Assembly (NCBI GenBank): GCA_007693845.1
Contig: RECV01000237.1
Coordinates: 1 to 34,382, forward strand
Direction: 5' to 3'
DNA length: 34,382 bases
From: Phycisphaerales bacterium
GTDB taxonomy: Bacteria > Planctomycetota > Phycisphaerae > Phycisphaerales > SM1A02
In this document: positions 24,649 to 33,113 of the stretch, piece after piece
How positions within the stretch are numbered: position 1 is the first letter of the stretch
Layout: each line of letters begins with the position of its first letter
The notes under the pieces: model-generated
What the model saw: the letters and a program-made list of their open reading frames with translations, nothing else
Databases searched by the model: none
What the model was told of the DNA's origin: nothing
Made by a program: the position numbers and the translations under genes

Positions 24649-26130
24649 TTACTGCCCCGCCATGGATGTGGTGGAGTAATTCGGCGCCTCGCGGGTGATC
24701 TGAATATCGTGCGGATGGCTTTCAATGAGGCCGGCGTTGCTGACGCGAACAAACTGCGTGTGCTGACGAAGATCCTCAATCGTCCGGCAGCCGCAGTATC
24801 CCATCGCCGCCCGAACCCCGCCGACGAGTTGGTAGACGTACTCGCCCAGCGTGCCCCGATACGGAACGCGTCCTTCCACACCTTCGGGCACGAACTTGCC
24901 GGTGTCCTCGACCGTGCCCTGCCCGTAGCGGTCGGCTGATCCGGCGATCATCGCGCCCTGACTGCCCATGCCGCGATAGGTCTTGTAGCGGCGTCCGCCG
25001 TGGAGCACCAGTTCGCCCGGGCTCTCGTCGAGGCCGGCGAAAAGCGAGCCGAGCATCACGCTGGAGGCCCCGAAAGCGAGCGCCTTGGCGATGTCGCCGG
25101 ACTGGCGAACCCCGCCGTCGGCAATGACCGGCACATCGTGAGCATCGGCGACTTCGCAGGCGTTCATGATCGCGGAGAGTTGCGGGACACCCACGCCGGA
25201 AACCACCCGCGTCGTGCAGATCGAACCGGGACCGATGCCGACTTTAACAGCATCCACCCCCGCTTCGATGAGGTCAGCCGCAGCGGCGCTGGTGGCGATG
25301 TTGCCGGCAATCAGCTCGATGTCATACCGGCTGCGGATCGCTTTGACGGTGTCGAGGACGTTCTTGGAATGGCCATGGGCCGTATCGACGATGATCACAT
25401 CGACTTCAGCGCGGATCAGTTCATCCACCCGGTCGAGCTGATGCACCCCGACCGCCGCGCCGACGCGAAGTCGGCCGCGGGCATCGCGACAGGCGTGCGG
25501 ATGTTTGCGGATGTTATCGATGTCCCGCATTGTGATGAGCCCGGCAAGCCCGCCGTGGGCGTCGACGAGCAGCAGCTTCTCCACCCGGGCGCGGTTCAGG
25601 ATGGACTCGGCCTCTTCCGGCTTGGTTTCCGGGGGGGCGGTGATGAGTTTCTCGCTGGTCATCACGTCCCCCACCCGTCGGGAGGCGTCATCGACGAACT
25701 TCATATCGCGTTTGGTGAGGATTCCGACCACGCGTCCGCGGCTGGTGCCATCCTCGGTCACCGGGAAGCCGGAGACGTTCTGCTCATCCATCAGGGTGAG
25801 GGCACGTTCGACGGTGTCTTCGGGGCGGAGGGTGACGGGATCGGTGATCACGCCGTTCTCGGAGCGTTTGACCTTGCTGACCTCACGGGCCTGTGCATCC
25901 GGGCGGAGGTTCTTGTGGATGATCCCGATGCCGCCCTCCTGCGCGAGCGCGATCGCCAGCGCGGACTCGGTCACCGTGTCCATCGGGGCGGAGAGAAGAG
26001 GGATATTCAGGCGGATATTGCGGGTCAGGCGGGTCGAGGTGTCGGTCAGGTCCGGGGTGACCTCGCTCCGCTGGGGAACCAGCAGGACATCGTCAAAGGT
26101 GACGCCTTCGTGGATGGTCTTGTGCTCCAT
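24649..26130 (-). CDS. guaB: Inosine-5'-monophosphate dehydrogenase
   Basis: A 493-aa NAD-dependent enzyme that oxidises IMP to XMP, the first committed step to GMP. The N terminus (T-F-D-D-V-L-L-V-P), P-M-D-T-V-T-E and [10 protein letters not shown] belong to the TIM barrel. Residues 86-208 are a CBS-domain pair. The catalytic loop G-P-G-S-I-C-T-T-R has the nucleophilic Cys near residue 305; the flap follows with [10 protein letters not shown] and Y-R-G-T-L. All key residues are present. The frame is open to 26226 but the conserved start is the ATG at 26130, without a strong ribosome binding site. It is 204 bases upstream of flgI on the same strand. Confidence 0.97.
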   Translation of the reverse strand: MEHKTIHEGVTFDDVLLVPQRSEVTPDLTDTSTRLTRNIRLNIPLLSAPMDTVTESALAIALAQEGGIGIIHKNLRPDAQAREVSKVKRSENGVITDPVTLRPEDTVERALTLMDEQNVSGFPVTEDGTSRGRVVGILTKRDMKFVDDASRRVGDVMTSEKLITAPPETKPEEAESILNRARVEKLLLVDAHGGLAGLITMRDIDNIRKHPHACRDARGRLRVGAAVGVHQLDRVDELIRAEVDVIIVDTAHGHSKNVLDTVKAIRSRYDIELIAGNIATSAAAADLIEAGVDAVKVGIGPGSICTTRVVSGVGVPQLSAIMNACEVADAHDVPVIADGGVRQSGDIAKALAFGASSVMLGSLFAGLDESPGELVLHGGRRYKTYRGMGSQGAMIAGSADRYGQGTVEDTGKFVPEGVEGRVPYRGTLGEYVYQLVGGVRAAMGYCGCRTIEDLRQHTQFVRVSNAGLIESHPHDIQITREAPNYSTTSMAGQ

Positions 26131-26412
26131 TAATCGATTATCGCGGCCCGGGTGCGTGACTGTCAACTCCGGGCCGGCATCCGGCGAAAGTCGCTGGAAC
26201 CCCGGAGGAATCGAATTCCTTTTCATGCATCAGGGTGCTAAGCTAATAGGTTCTGAACCGGCTGCGATGGCGGTATATCCGCCCGTTGCCGTGGGAACCG
26301 CTCCGCGTGCGCCGCGAATGGTTCCTCGGCCGGACCGGCTGAGCCCCCGCCGTCCGGTTCAGTGATGTCACCGCCCAGCCCAACATTACTCTCTCGCGGA
26401 GCCCATTCTCAC

Positions 26413-27573
26413 ATGACACCGCTCAGCACCGACACGAGCCCTGATGCCCCGGACCTGGCGCCGCCGCCGGTTCACCACGACGGCGGCACCCAACCCGGCG
26501 AAGGGCTGGAGACGCTGAAGAAGTATCTCGCGGCAACGATCCGCTACGAAGGGTCAGACCTCATCGTGAAAGTCGATCTCCCGCCGCGCGTTCGTCTGCG
26601 CGGCTCGCTGAAGAGCCTCGACACGGATATCTGCACGCCGGACCTGATGTTCCAGATCGCGCGCGATGTGCTCGACGACACGCAGTACGAGCACTTCAAG
26701 GGACACGGTCAGATCGACTTTGCCTATGACTACGATGAGGATAACCGCTTCCGCGTGAACCTGTTCATGGCGCGCGGCAAACCGTCCATGGCCGCGCGAC
26801 TCATTACGTCAAACATCCTGCCGTTCGAGGGACTGTACCTCCCGCAGATTCTCGGCGATGTGGCGATGAGTTCACAGGGCCTGATCCTCTTTTCGGGAGT
26901 GACCGGCTCGGGCAAGTCCACGTCGATTGCATCGATGCTGCAATACGTCAACGAACGCAAGCGCGTCCACATCGTCACCATCGAAGATCCGATCGAGTAC
27001 ATCTTCAAGGACGCCAAGGCGACGATCAATCAGCGCGAAGTCGGCATCGACTGCAAGACCTTCAATGAAGCGCTCCGGGCGCTGGTGCGTGAAAACCCGG
27101 ACGTCGTGCTGATCGGTGAAATGCGTGATCACGAAACGTTTGAAGCGGCGATTCGTGCTTCGGAAACCGGCCACCTGGTCTTCGGCACGATTCACGCCTC
27201 CTCCGCGTGGCAGACCTTCGGCCGCATTTATGACCTCTTCCCTGAGTCCGAACGTGACCAGATTCGCAAGCTGCTCGCTTACAACCTCCGCGCGATCGTC
27301 TACCAGAAGCTGCTGCCGACACTGCACGAAGACATCGGCCGCATTCCGGCGATCGAGATCCTGCTGAACACGCCGATCGTCCAGAAGTACATTCTGGAAG
27401 CGCGCGAAGGGGAACTGCTTGAAGTCATCAAGAAGAGTCACGAGGAAGGCATGATCGACTTCACCAGTTCGCTTGTGCAACTTGTGGAGTCGGAATACAT
27501 TCACCACAAGGTCGCACTGGAAGCGACGCCGAAACCCGAAGAGCTGCGAATGCGGCTGAAGGGCATCTCCTGA
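26413..27573 (+). CDS. PilT-type hexameric ATPase
   Basis: A 386-aa secretion-ATPase superfamily protein. After a Pro/Asp-rich N-terminal tail comes the PilT N-domain (R-L-R-G, F-R-V-N-L-F) and the ATPase core. Walker A is G-V-T-G-S-G-K-S-T (about 162-170), the Asp box T-I-E-D-P-I-E-Y follows, Walker B is V-V-L-I-G-E-M-R-D (about 231-239), and the His box is E-T-G-H-L-V-F-G-T-I-H (about 251-261). All catalytic residues are intact. PilT proteins power type IV pilus retraction, but no pilin gene is present here; the neighbours are a degenerate GspE-like protein and a CvpA-like membrane protein. In-frame starts at 26362 (GTG) and 26365 are alternatives. Confidence 0.9.
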   Translation: MTPLSTDTSPDAPDLAPPPVHHDGGTQPGEGLETLKKYLAATIRYEGSDLIVKVDLPPRVRLRGSLKSLDTDICTPDLMFQIARDVLDDTQYEHFKGHGQIDFAYDYDEDNRFRVNLFMARGKPSMAARLITSNILPFEGLYLPQILGDVAMSSQGLILFSGVTGSGKSTSIASMLQYVNERKRVHIVTIEDPIEYIFKDAKATINQREVGIDCKTFNEALRALVRENPDVVLIGEMRDHETFEAAIRASETGHLVFGTIHASSAWQTFGRIYDLFPESERDQIRKLLAYNLRAIVYQKLLPTLHEDIGRIPAIEILLNTPIVQKYILEAREGELLEVIKKSHEEGMIDFTSSLVQLVESEYIHHKVALEATPKPEELRMRLKGIS

Positions 27574-27631
27574 TTGAGGGTCCGGTCGGGTCTGAACACT
27601 TAGTGCACCGCGCGGGAGCGTCGCAAAGCTG

Positions 27632-29332
27632 ATGATCGATTTACTTGCTCAGAACGCCGTCACGAATATCACCCTGGGATGGTGGAAAGCCATCCTGATT
27701 TTGTTGCCTTTTGTCGGATGGGCCTGGCTCGTGGCGACGAAACTGGACAAGGACGCGCGTTATTTTCACCTGAACGTGCCGATGTGGAACGGCTTGCAGA
27801 TCGGGGGAGCCGTTGTCGCTTTGGCGGTCATGCTGCTCATCCCCGGGACGGTGCACATCTTCTGGATCTCCTATCCGCTCGGCCTGCTGATTCTGGCCGC
27901 GCCGACGCTGGCATACTGGAAGCATCGCAACGAACGCGTCCCGGCGTCGAAACGATACTACCTGACCAGCAAGGTTCTGACTGACGCGCTCAGTTCACGC
28001 CAGGAGAAGCGAGCTTCCAAAGCCGCGTTGATCCGGTTCACTGACTCGAAAAAGCAACTACGAAGCGCGCCGCAAAAGGACAGTCCGCTTCAGGCGGTTC
28101 ACACCCTGACCGAGGAAATCATCGGGCCGGCCGTCGACAGCCGCGCCAGCCGCCTCGAGATCGCCGCCAAATCCGGCGGCACCGTCATCGTGCAGACGAT
28201 CGACGGGGTGCGCACCAAGCGTGACCCGATTCCGGTCGAACAGGGCGTGCAGGTCATCGACTACCTCAAGGACATTGCCGGACTCGACGTCGAGGATCGA
28301 CGTCGTCAGCAGGCCGGAAAATTCAAGCTGTCCATCGAAGGGGAATCGAAGGATGTCTCCCTCGTCACGGCCGGTTCATCCAGCGGTCAGATGGTCCGCA
28401 TGGACTTCGATCGCCGCAGCCAACTTCAGAAGCCGTACGACGGCCTCGGCCTGTTGCCCTCGCAAATGGAGACGCTGGAGACGCTCTACGATCCGTCCGA
28501 CAGACACGGTATCGTGCTTCTCGGTGCGCCAAGCGGACACGGGCTGACGACGACCGGCTACAGCATGCTGAGCAAGCACGACGCCTACACCTCGAACATC
28601 AAAACGCTCGAGAAAGAAGTCCTCCTCGAACTCGACGGGGTGGACCACACCGAATTTGACGCCTCGACCGCCGAGACGGATTTCGCAACCAATCTTCAGT
28701 CCATCCTCCGCCGCGATCCTGATGTGGTGATGCTTTCAAATCTGGAAGATGCCCAGACCGCTCGTATCGCATCGGAACCCGGAATGGACGGTCCGCTGAT
28801 GTATATTCCGATACGCGCCAATACGATTGAGGAGCAGATTCAACATTGGGTCAGCCAGGTGGGCGATATCAAGCAGGCGATCAAGCCGTTGCGAGCGGTG
28901 ATCAATCAGCGTCTGCTTCGCAGTCTCTGCCCCAACTGCCGCCAGCCGTTCACCCCTTCGGCCGAACAGATCAAGAAGCTGAATCTCCCAGCGGAACGTG
29001 CCCAACAGCTTTTCCGCGCAACCGGACAGATCCAGGTCAAGAACAAGGTCGAAGTTTGTCCCGTATGCAAGGGGACGGGATATCTGGGCCAGCTTGCGGT
29101 CTACGAAGTGTTCTTCCTCGACAGCGAAGCCCGCAAGCTGTTGATCAACAAGGACCTCAAAGGGGCGCGAGCCCATGCGCGCCGCAACAAGATGATCTAT
29201 CTGCAGGAAGCGGCCCTCAGCAAGGTATTGAACGGCGAAACGACACTCGAAGAAATCATGCGGGTCCTTTCGCCCGGCGGCGGCAAGAAGAAGCCCGCCG
29301 CCAGCGGAACCCCCACCCCCGCTCCCTCCTGA
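27632..29332 (+). CDS. Membrane-anchored GspE/PilB-like protein with degenerate ATPase motifs
   Basis: The product is 566 aa. The N terminus has two to three membrane helices (about 17-35, 55-72, 78-94), unusual for this family. The rest follows the GspE/PilB core order, but the signature residues differ. At Walker A, G298-A-P-S-G-H-G-L305-T-T-T, Leu replaces the phosphate-binding Lys. At Walker B, D362-P-D-V-V-M-L-S-N370-L-E-D, Asn replaces the catalytic Glu. The Asp box reads T-L-E-K-E-V, and the His box has become L-M-Y-I-P-I-R-A. The tetracysteine zinc site is kept (C433-P-N-C436 and C476-P-V-C479), as is the Q-R-L-L-R-S-L-C block. It is therefore a probable pseudo-ATPase, perhaps a structural or regulatory partner of the PilT gene 58 bases upstream (inference). 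Confidence 0.85.
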   Translation: MIDLLAQNAVTNITLGWWKAILILLPFVGWAWLVATKLDKDARYFHLNVPMWNGLQIGGAVVALAVMLLIPGTVHIFWISYPLGLLILAAPTLAYWKHRNERVPASKRYYLTSKVLTDALSSRQEKRASKAALIRFTDSKKQLRSAPQKDSPLQAVHTLTEEIIGPAVDSRASRLEIAAKSGGTVIVQTIDGVRTKRDPIPVEQGVQVIDYLKDIAGLDVEDRRRQQAGKFKLSIEGESKDVSLVTAGSSSGQMVRMDFDRRSQLQKPYDGLGLLPSQMETLETLYDPSDRHGIVLLGAPSGHGLTTTGYSMLSKHDAYTSNIKTLEKEVLLELDGVDHTEFDASTAETDFATNLQSILRRDPDVVMLSNLEDAQTARIASEPGMDGPLMYIPIRANTIEEQIQHWVSQVGDIKQAIKPLRAVINQRLLRSLCPNCRQPFTPSAEQIKKLNLPAERAQQLFRATGQIQVKNKVEVCPVCKGTGYLGQLAVYEVFFLDSEARKLLINKDLKGARAHARRNKMIYLQEAALSKVLNGETTLEEIMRVLSPGGGKKKPAASGTPTPAPS

Positions 29333-29383
29333 CCGCACCGCGCCCCGCGCGTCGTTTCTGATTGACTGACTGACGAGATCGCC

Positions 29384-30988
29384 ATGACCTATCTGCTCAA
29401 CATCATCCTGATTCTGTCCGTCCTGCTCATTGCCTACTGGTGGGCCAACCAGGGCTTGCTCAGTTCACTGCTCCACCTGATCTGCGTCATCGTGGCGGGG
29501 ACGATCGCCTTCGCGTTCTGGGAACCGCTGGTGGCCGGACTTCTCCTGCGCGGCAACGCGTTCGACAATTACGCCTGGGGGATTGGGCTCATCGCTTTGT
29601 TTCTGGGGTCGCTGCTCGCGCTCCGGCTCCCGCTTGACCGGCTGGTCCATGCCAATATCCGGGTACCCGAATGGGCGAATCTGACCTTCGGATTCGTGCT
29701 CGGCATCGGCTCGGGCATCCTGACCATGGGCATCTTCATGATCGGCGCGGGGCACATCCAGACCCATAAGCTGGTCTTTGATTACCAGGGATTTGGCCGG
29801 GACTTCCGGACCGGTCGCATCGAGCCGGTCGGTCCGCAGCTTTGGATCCCAGTGGACCGGATGGCCAACGGATTCTTTGAGTACGTCAGTGTGGGGGCGC
29901 TGCACCCGACCTTCAGCGGCACGCCGCTCAAACAGGTCAACCCCGATCTTTACAAGCAGGCGAGTCTGCTTCGCGATTCCTACGACGACGGCAAAGGCAT
30001 GTTTTCGCTGGTGCCTGATGCCGCCGAAGTCCGCAGTTTCCAGATCGATGAAGGTACCAACCGGCACTTCGTGGAAGTGCGTTTCGATACGCTGGCTCGG
30101 GACTGGGGTGAGATGTTGACGCTGTCCCCATCGCAGGTGCGTTTGATCTGCTACCCGCGGCCGCGCAACAGCACCGGTGCTCCCGAAGTCCTGCATCCCT
30201 CGCACTGGAGCCAGCAGGTCTCCAGTGATTCATCCGACTTCGGACGATTCGGCTTCGATGATCCGTTCCACTACGTGACCAGTGTGCCGGGGCAGGAATC
30301 AGCGCGGGCGATTTTCGAGTTCGAAGTGCCCCAGGGCCATACCGGCCGGTACATCCAGATTCGCGGGACACGTTTCGCCTTACCGAGACCGGACGCCGAG
30401 AGAGGGATCGCGTCCACGCCGACACGCGATCAGGACACTGCCGCCACCGTGACGCCGGGGGCGGGCCAATCGATCCAGGAATCACTTTCGGTCAACAATG
30501 ACATTCGACCGGTCACCGTCAGCGTGAACCGGCTGCCCGGCTCGATGAGAGAGGTGGATCGGTATTTGACCGAGGGACACGCTCAGTTCCAGAGTAGCCG
30601 TGACCGGGTCGCGCCCAATCTACGCATTCGAGGCATCCACGAACCGGCCGGCACGCGCATCGTCAAGCTGGATGTCAGCCGCGGCACCCCGGCGGATCTG
30701 TTCGGCGCCATTCGATCCCAACTGCCGCGCGACGGCCGTATGGCGCTCGTGGATGCCAACGGCAATCGATATACGCCGATCGGCTACATGCACATGCAGG
30801 GGGCCGGGAACACAACCATCCGACTGGACCCATCGCGGCTCATCCCCAACGTTGAGCAGCTCCCCATGCTTCCCAGCAGCGGCCGGCACGAACTGTATCT
30901 CGTTTTCCAGGTCACCCGGGGCGTCACCATCACCGGATTCAACGTCGGCGATCTCACTATCGGCACCGCTAATCTTGAAGTGCGCTGA
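29384..30988 (+). CDS. CvpA-like membrane protein with large extracytoplasmic domain
   Basis: A 534-aa protein. Four membrane helices fill residues 3-125 (about 3-24, 29-50, 62-82, 100-124), in the hairpin arrangement of CvpA-family proteins, with the L-G-x-L-L-A-L-R-L-P-L-D-R-L segment between helices three and four. About 400 residues follow with no further hydrophobic helix: a globular part (about 130-345), a Thr/Pro/Gly-rich linker near 345-370, and a second beta-rich domain to the end. I recognise no family for them. It is the last gene of the PilT/GspE-like cassette, 51 bases after the second gene, so it likely acts with them at the inner membrane. Topology is predicted, not shown. Confidence 0.75.
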   Translation: MTYLLNIILILSVLLIAYWWANQGLLSSLLHLICVIVAGTIAFAFWEPLVAGLLLRGNAFDNYAWGIGLIALFLGSLLALRLPLDRLVHANIRVPEWANLTFGFVLGIGSGILTMGIFMIGAGHIQTHKLVFDYQGFGRDFRTGRIEPVGPQLWIPVDRMANGFFEYVSVGALHPTFSGTPLKQVNPDLYKQASLLRDSYDDGKGMFSLVPDAAEVRSFQIDEGTNRHFVEVRFDTLARDWGEMLTLSPSQVRLICYPRPRNSTGAPEVLHPSHWSQQVSSDSSDFGRFGFDDPFHYVTSVPGQESARAIFEFEVPQGHTGRYIQIRGTRFALPRPDAERGIASTPTRDQDTAATVTPGAGQSIQESLSVNNDIRPVTVSVNRLPGSMREVDRYLTEGHAQFQSSRDRVAPNLRIRGIHEPAGTRIVKLDVSRGTPADLFGAIRSQLPRDGRMALVDANGNRYTPIGYMHMQGAGNTTIRLDPSRLIPNVEQLPMLPSSGRHELYLVFQVTRGVTITGFNVGDLTIGTANLEVR

Positions 30989-31093
30989 ACTTGCATGATC
31001 CTGTCAACGCAAGCGAGGATTGCCCTCTCTCGGCTCTACGGCCTTCCTACGCCGCGCGTGCTGCGTCCCGCTTGCCGGGGCCGGGGCAGGCCC

Positions 31094-32467
31094 TCATGAA
31101 TTTACGGCAGCGGACTCGGCAGCTTCCTGTTTGAGCAGACGTTCGACGTAGTGGATATCAAAGCTGGCCTCGATGAACGGGCCGTGATCCATAATCCGTC
31201 GATGCAGCGGGATCGTCGTCTTGATCGGGCCGATGCGGAATTCATCCAAAGCTCCGCGCATGCGGGCGATCGCTTCTTCGCGCGTGCGGCCGTGGACGAT
31301 CAGCTTGCCGATCATCGAGTCGTAGTTCGGCGGGATGCGATATCCGGGGCGCGCGTGTGAGTCGATCCGCACGCCGAACCCGCCCGGAGCGGCGTAGGTT
31401 TCGAGCAGCCCCGCCTGCGGCATGAAGTTCCGGGCCGGATCTTCCGCATTGATGCGACATTCGACCGCATGGCCGTTGATTACGATCTCTTTCTGCTTGT
31501 AGCCGAGTTCCTCCCCCGCCGCGATCCGGATCATCTCCTTGACGATATCCACTCCGGTGATCATCTCGGTCACGGGGTGCTCCACCTGCACCCGCGTATT
31601 GACCTCAAGCATGTAAAAGTCCTGCTTCTCATCCATCAGGAACTCCACCGTGGCGGCTCCGGCGTACTTGGCCCGGCGAATCAGTTCCGAAGCGGAGTTG
31701 GCCACCGCTTCCATCTTCTTGAGATCGACGCCCGGGGCGGGCCCTTCCTCGATAAGCTTCTGATGCCGGCGCTGGCTCGTGCAATCGCGGGTGTAAAGGT
31801 GGATCGCGTTGCCGTGCTTGTCGCCGAGCACCTGCACTTCAACGTGCCGCGCGTGTTCGAGAAACTTCTCGATGTACACCGCGCCGTTGCCGAAGGCCGC
31901 TTCGGCTTCCTTTTTGGCCGCTTCAATGCCCGCGCGCAGATTGACCTCGTTGTGCGCGATGCGCATGCCGCGCCCGCCGCCGCCCGCCGAGGCCTTCACG
32001 ATGACGGGAAATCCGATCTCGCGCGCCACCTTGACGGCCTCATCGACTTCCTCAATCGCGCCTTCCGAACCGGGGAAGATCGGCGTCTTCGCCTTCCTGG
32101 CCATGCGTTTGCAACTGATTTTGTCGCCCAACAGACCCATCGCCTCGGGGCTCGGGCCGATGAACTCGATCCGGCAGTCGCGGCAGACTTCCGCAAAGTG
32201 CGCGTTCTCCGACAGAAAACCGTACCCGGGATGAATGGCGTCAACGTTCGTGATCTCCGCGGCCGAGATAATGCGATCGATGCGAAGGTAGGACTCACTC
32301 GCCGGACCGGGCCCGATGCAGATCGCCTCGTCCGCGTGCTCCAGCCACGGGCCGTCCCGGTCCGCCTGCGAATAGACGCAGACGGTTTCAATGCCCAGTT
32401 CGCGCGCTGCGCGAATGATCCGCAGCGCGATTTCACCACGATTGGCTATGAGGATTCTGGAAAACAT
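31094..32467 (-). CDS. accC: Biotin carboxylase subunit of acetyl-CoA carboxylase
   Basis: A 457-aa ATP-grasp enzyme that carboxylates biotin on AccB with bicarbonate and ATP, the first half-reaction of malonyl-CoA synthesis. Conserved: I-L-I-A-N-R-G-E-I-A at the N terminus, G-Y-G-F-L-S-E-N, the Gly-rich ATP loop K-A-S-A-G-G-G-G-R-G-M, R-D-C-T-S-Q-R-R-H-Q-K, and E-V-N-T-R-V-Q-V-E-H-P-V-T-E carrying Mg2+ ligands and the catalytic Arg. Length is normal. It is the third gene of a peptidase-accB-accC operon, 126 bases after accB, with an inverted repeat in the gap. Confidence 0.97.
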   Translation of the reverse strand: MFSRILIANRGEIALRIIRAARELGIETVCVYSQADRDGPWLEHADEAICIGPGPASESYLRIDRIISAAEITNVDAIHPGYGFLSENAHFAEVCRDCRIEFIGPSPEAMGLLGDKISCKRMARKAKTPIFPGSEGAIEEVDEAVKVAREIGFPVIVKASAGGGGRGMRIAHNEVNLRAGIEAAKKEAEAAFGNGAVYIEKFLEHARHVEVQVLGDKHGNAIHLYTRDCTSQRRHQKLIEEGPAPGVDLKKMEAVANSASELIRRAKYAGAATVEFLMDEKQDFYMLEVNTRVQVEHPVTEMITGVDIVKEMIRIAAGEELGYKQKEIVINGHAVECRINAEDPARNFMPQAGLLETYAAPGGFGVRIDSHARPGYRIPPNYDSMIGKLIVHGRTREEAIARMRGALDEFRIGPIKTTIPLHRRIMDHGPFIEASFDIHYVERLLKQEAAESAAVNS

Positions 32468-32507
32468 GATGATTCAGGCACAAAGGCGCGGAATGACAAA
32501 GAAGAAG

Positions 32508-32540
32508 CCGGGCCTGACGACCGAAGGGAGGAAGGCCCGG
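32508..32540 (-). promoter_or_regulatory. Stem-loop in the accB-accC gap
   Basis: CCGGGCCT (32508-32515) pairs perfectly with AGGCCCGG (32533-32540) across a 17-base loop. On the minus strand CTTCTTCTTTG follows, a weak pyrimidine tract, so it could be a partial terminator or processing site that lowers accC relative to accB. No experimental support. Confidence 0.45.
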
Positions 32541-32593
32541 GTTGAGAAGCAGAAGATCACCAGTTCACCTCAGCCGCATGATCCCCACCGGAC

Positions 32594-33097
32594 TCAATCC
32601 GGCTTCACGAGGAAAAGCGGCTGACCGAACTCGACCGACTCGGCGTTCTTGACCAGCACCTTTTCGATCGTGCCGGAGCATTCGGCCTTGATTTCATTGA
32701 AAATTTTCATCGCTTCGATGACGCAAACCACGGTCTCCGAGTCGACCTGCTGGCCGACTTTGACGAACGGCTCGGCGTCGGGATTCGGCGCGGTGTAGAA
32801 CGTCCCCACCATCGGACTCTCGATACGGTGCAGACCGGTATCCGAAGGCGCGGCATCGCCATCCGCCGCTTTGGTCTCCGCCGGTGCCGGGCTGGCCGCA
32901 TTGTTGTTGTTACTCGACGCCGCCGCCGGAGCGGGCGCCGCCTGCGCTGCGACCGGCATCGTGGTGACCTGGGGCATGGCGTTGACGCTCGAGCGGCGGA
33001 GTGTGACCTGCTCTTCATTGTCGCGAAGATCCAACTCCGTCAGATCGTTGGACACCATCAGCCGCACCAGCTCTTTCAGTTTGCGAATATCAATCAT
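32594..33097 (-). CDS. accB: Biotin carboxyl carrier protein of acetyl-CoA carboxylase
   Basis: A 167-aa protein. The N-terminal dimer/partner region (I-R-K-L-K-E-L-V-R-L-M) is followed by an Ala/Pro-rich flexible linker that also contains an Asn run (about 50-85), then the biotinyl domain: S-P-M-V-G-T-F-Y, V-C-V-I-E-A-M-K-I-F-N-E-I with the biotin-accepting Lys in E-A-M-K, and G-T-I-E-K-V-L. It carries carboxybiotin between AccC and the transferase subunits, which are not in this window. The ATG at 33097 is preceded by AAGGA ten bases upstream; the frame is open further up but overlaps the peptidase gene. The gene starts 16 bases after the peptidase stop. Confidence 0.96.
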   Translation of the reverse strand: MIDIRKLKELVRLMVSNDLTELDLRDNEEQVTLRRSSVNAMPQVTTMPVAAQAAPAPAAASSNNNNAASPAPAETKAADGDAAPSDTGLHRIESPMVGTFYTAPNPDAEPFVKVGQQVDSETVVCVIEAMKIFNEIKAECSGTIEKVLVKNAESVEFGQPLFLVKPD

Positions 33098-33113
33098 GGG
33101 CGTAAATCCTTGG

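Noticed and set aside
25000-26133. 377-codon plus-strand frame
   Set aside because: Antisense to guaB; no motif.
26413-29332. A standard type IV pilus or type II secretion operon
   Set aside because: No pilin, prepilin peptidase, PilC/GspF or secretin gene is present, and the second ATPase-like protein lacks catalytic residues.
31009-31075. Distant inverted repeat GCAAGCG/CGCTTGC between convergent genes as a terminator
   Set aside because: Arms are only 7 bp with a loop over 50 bases and no T run on either strand.
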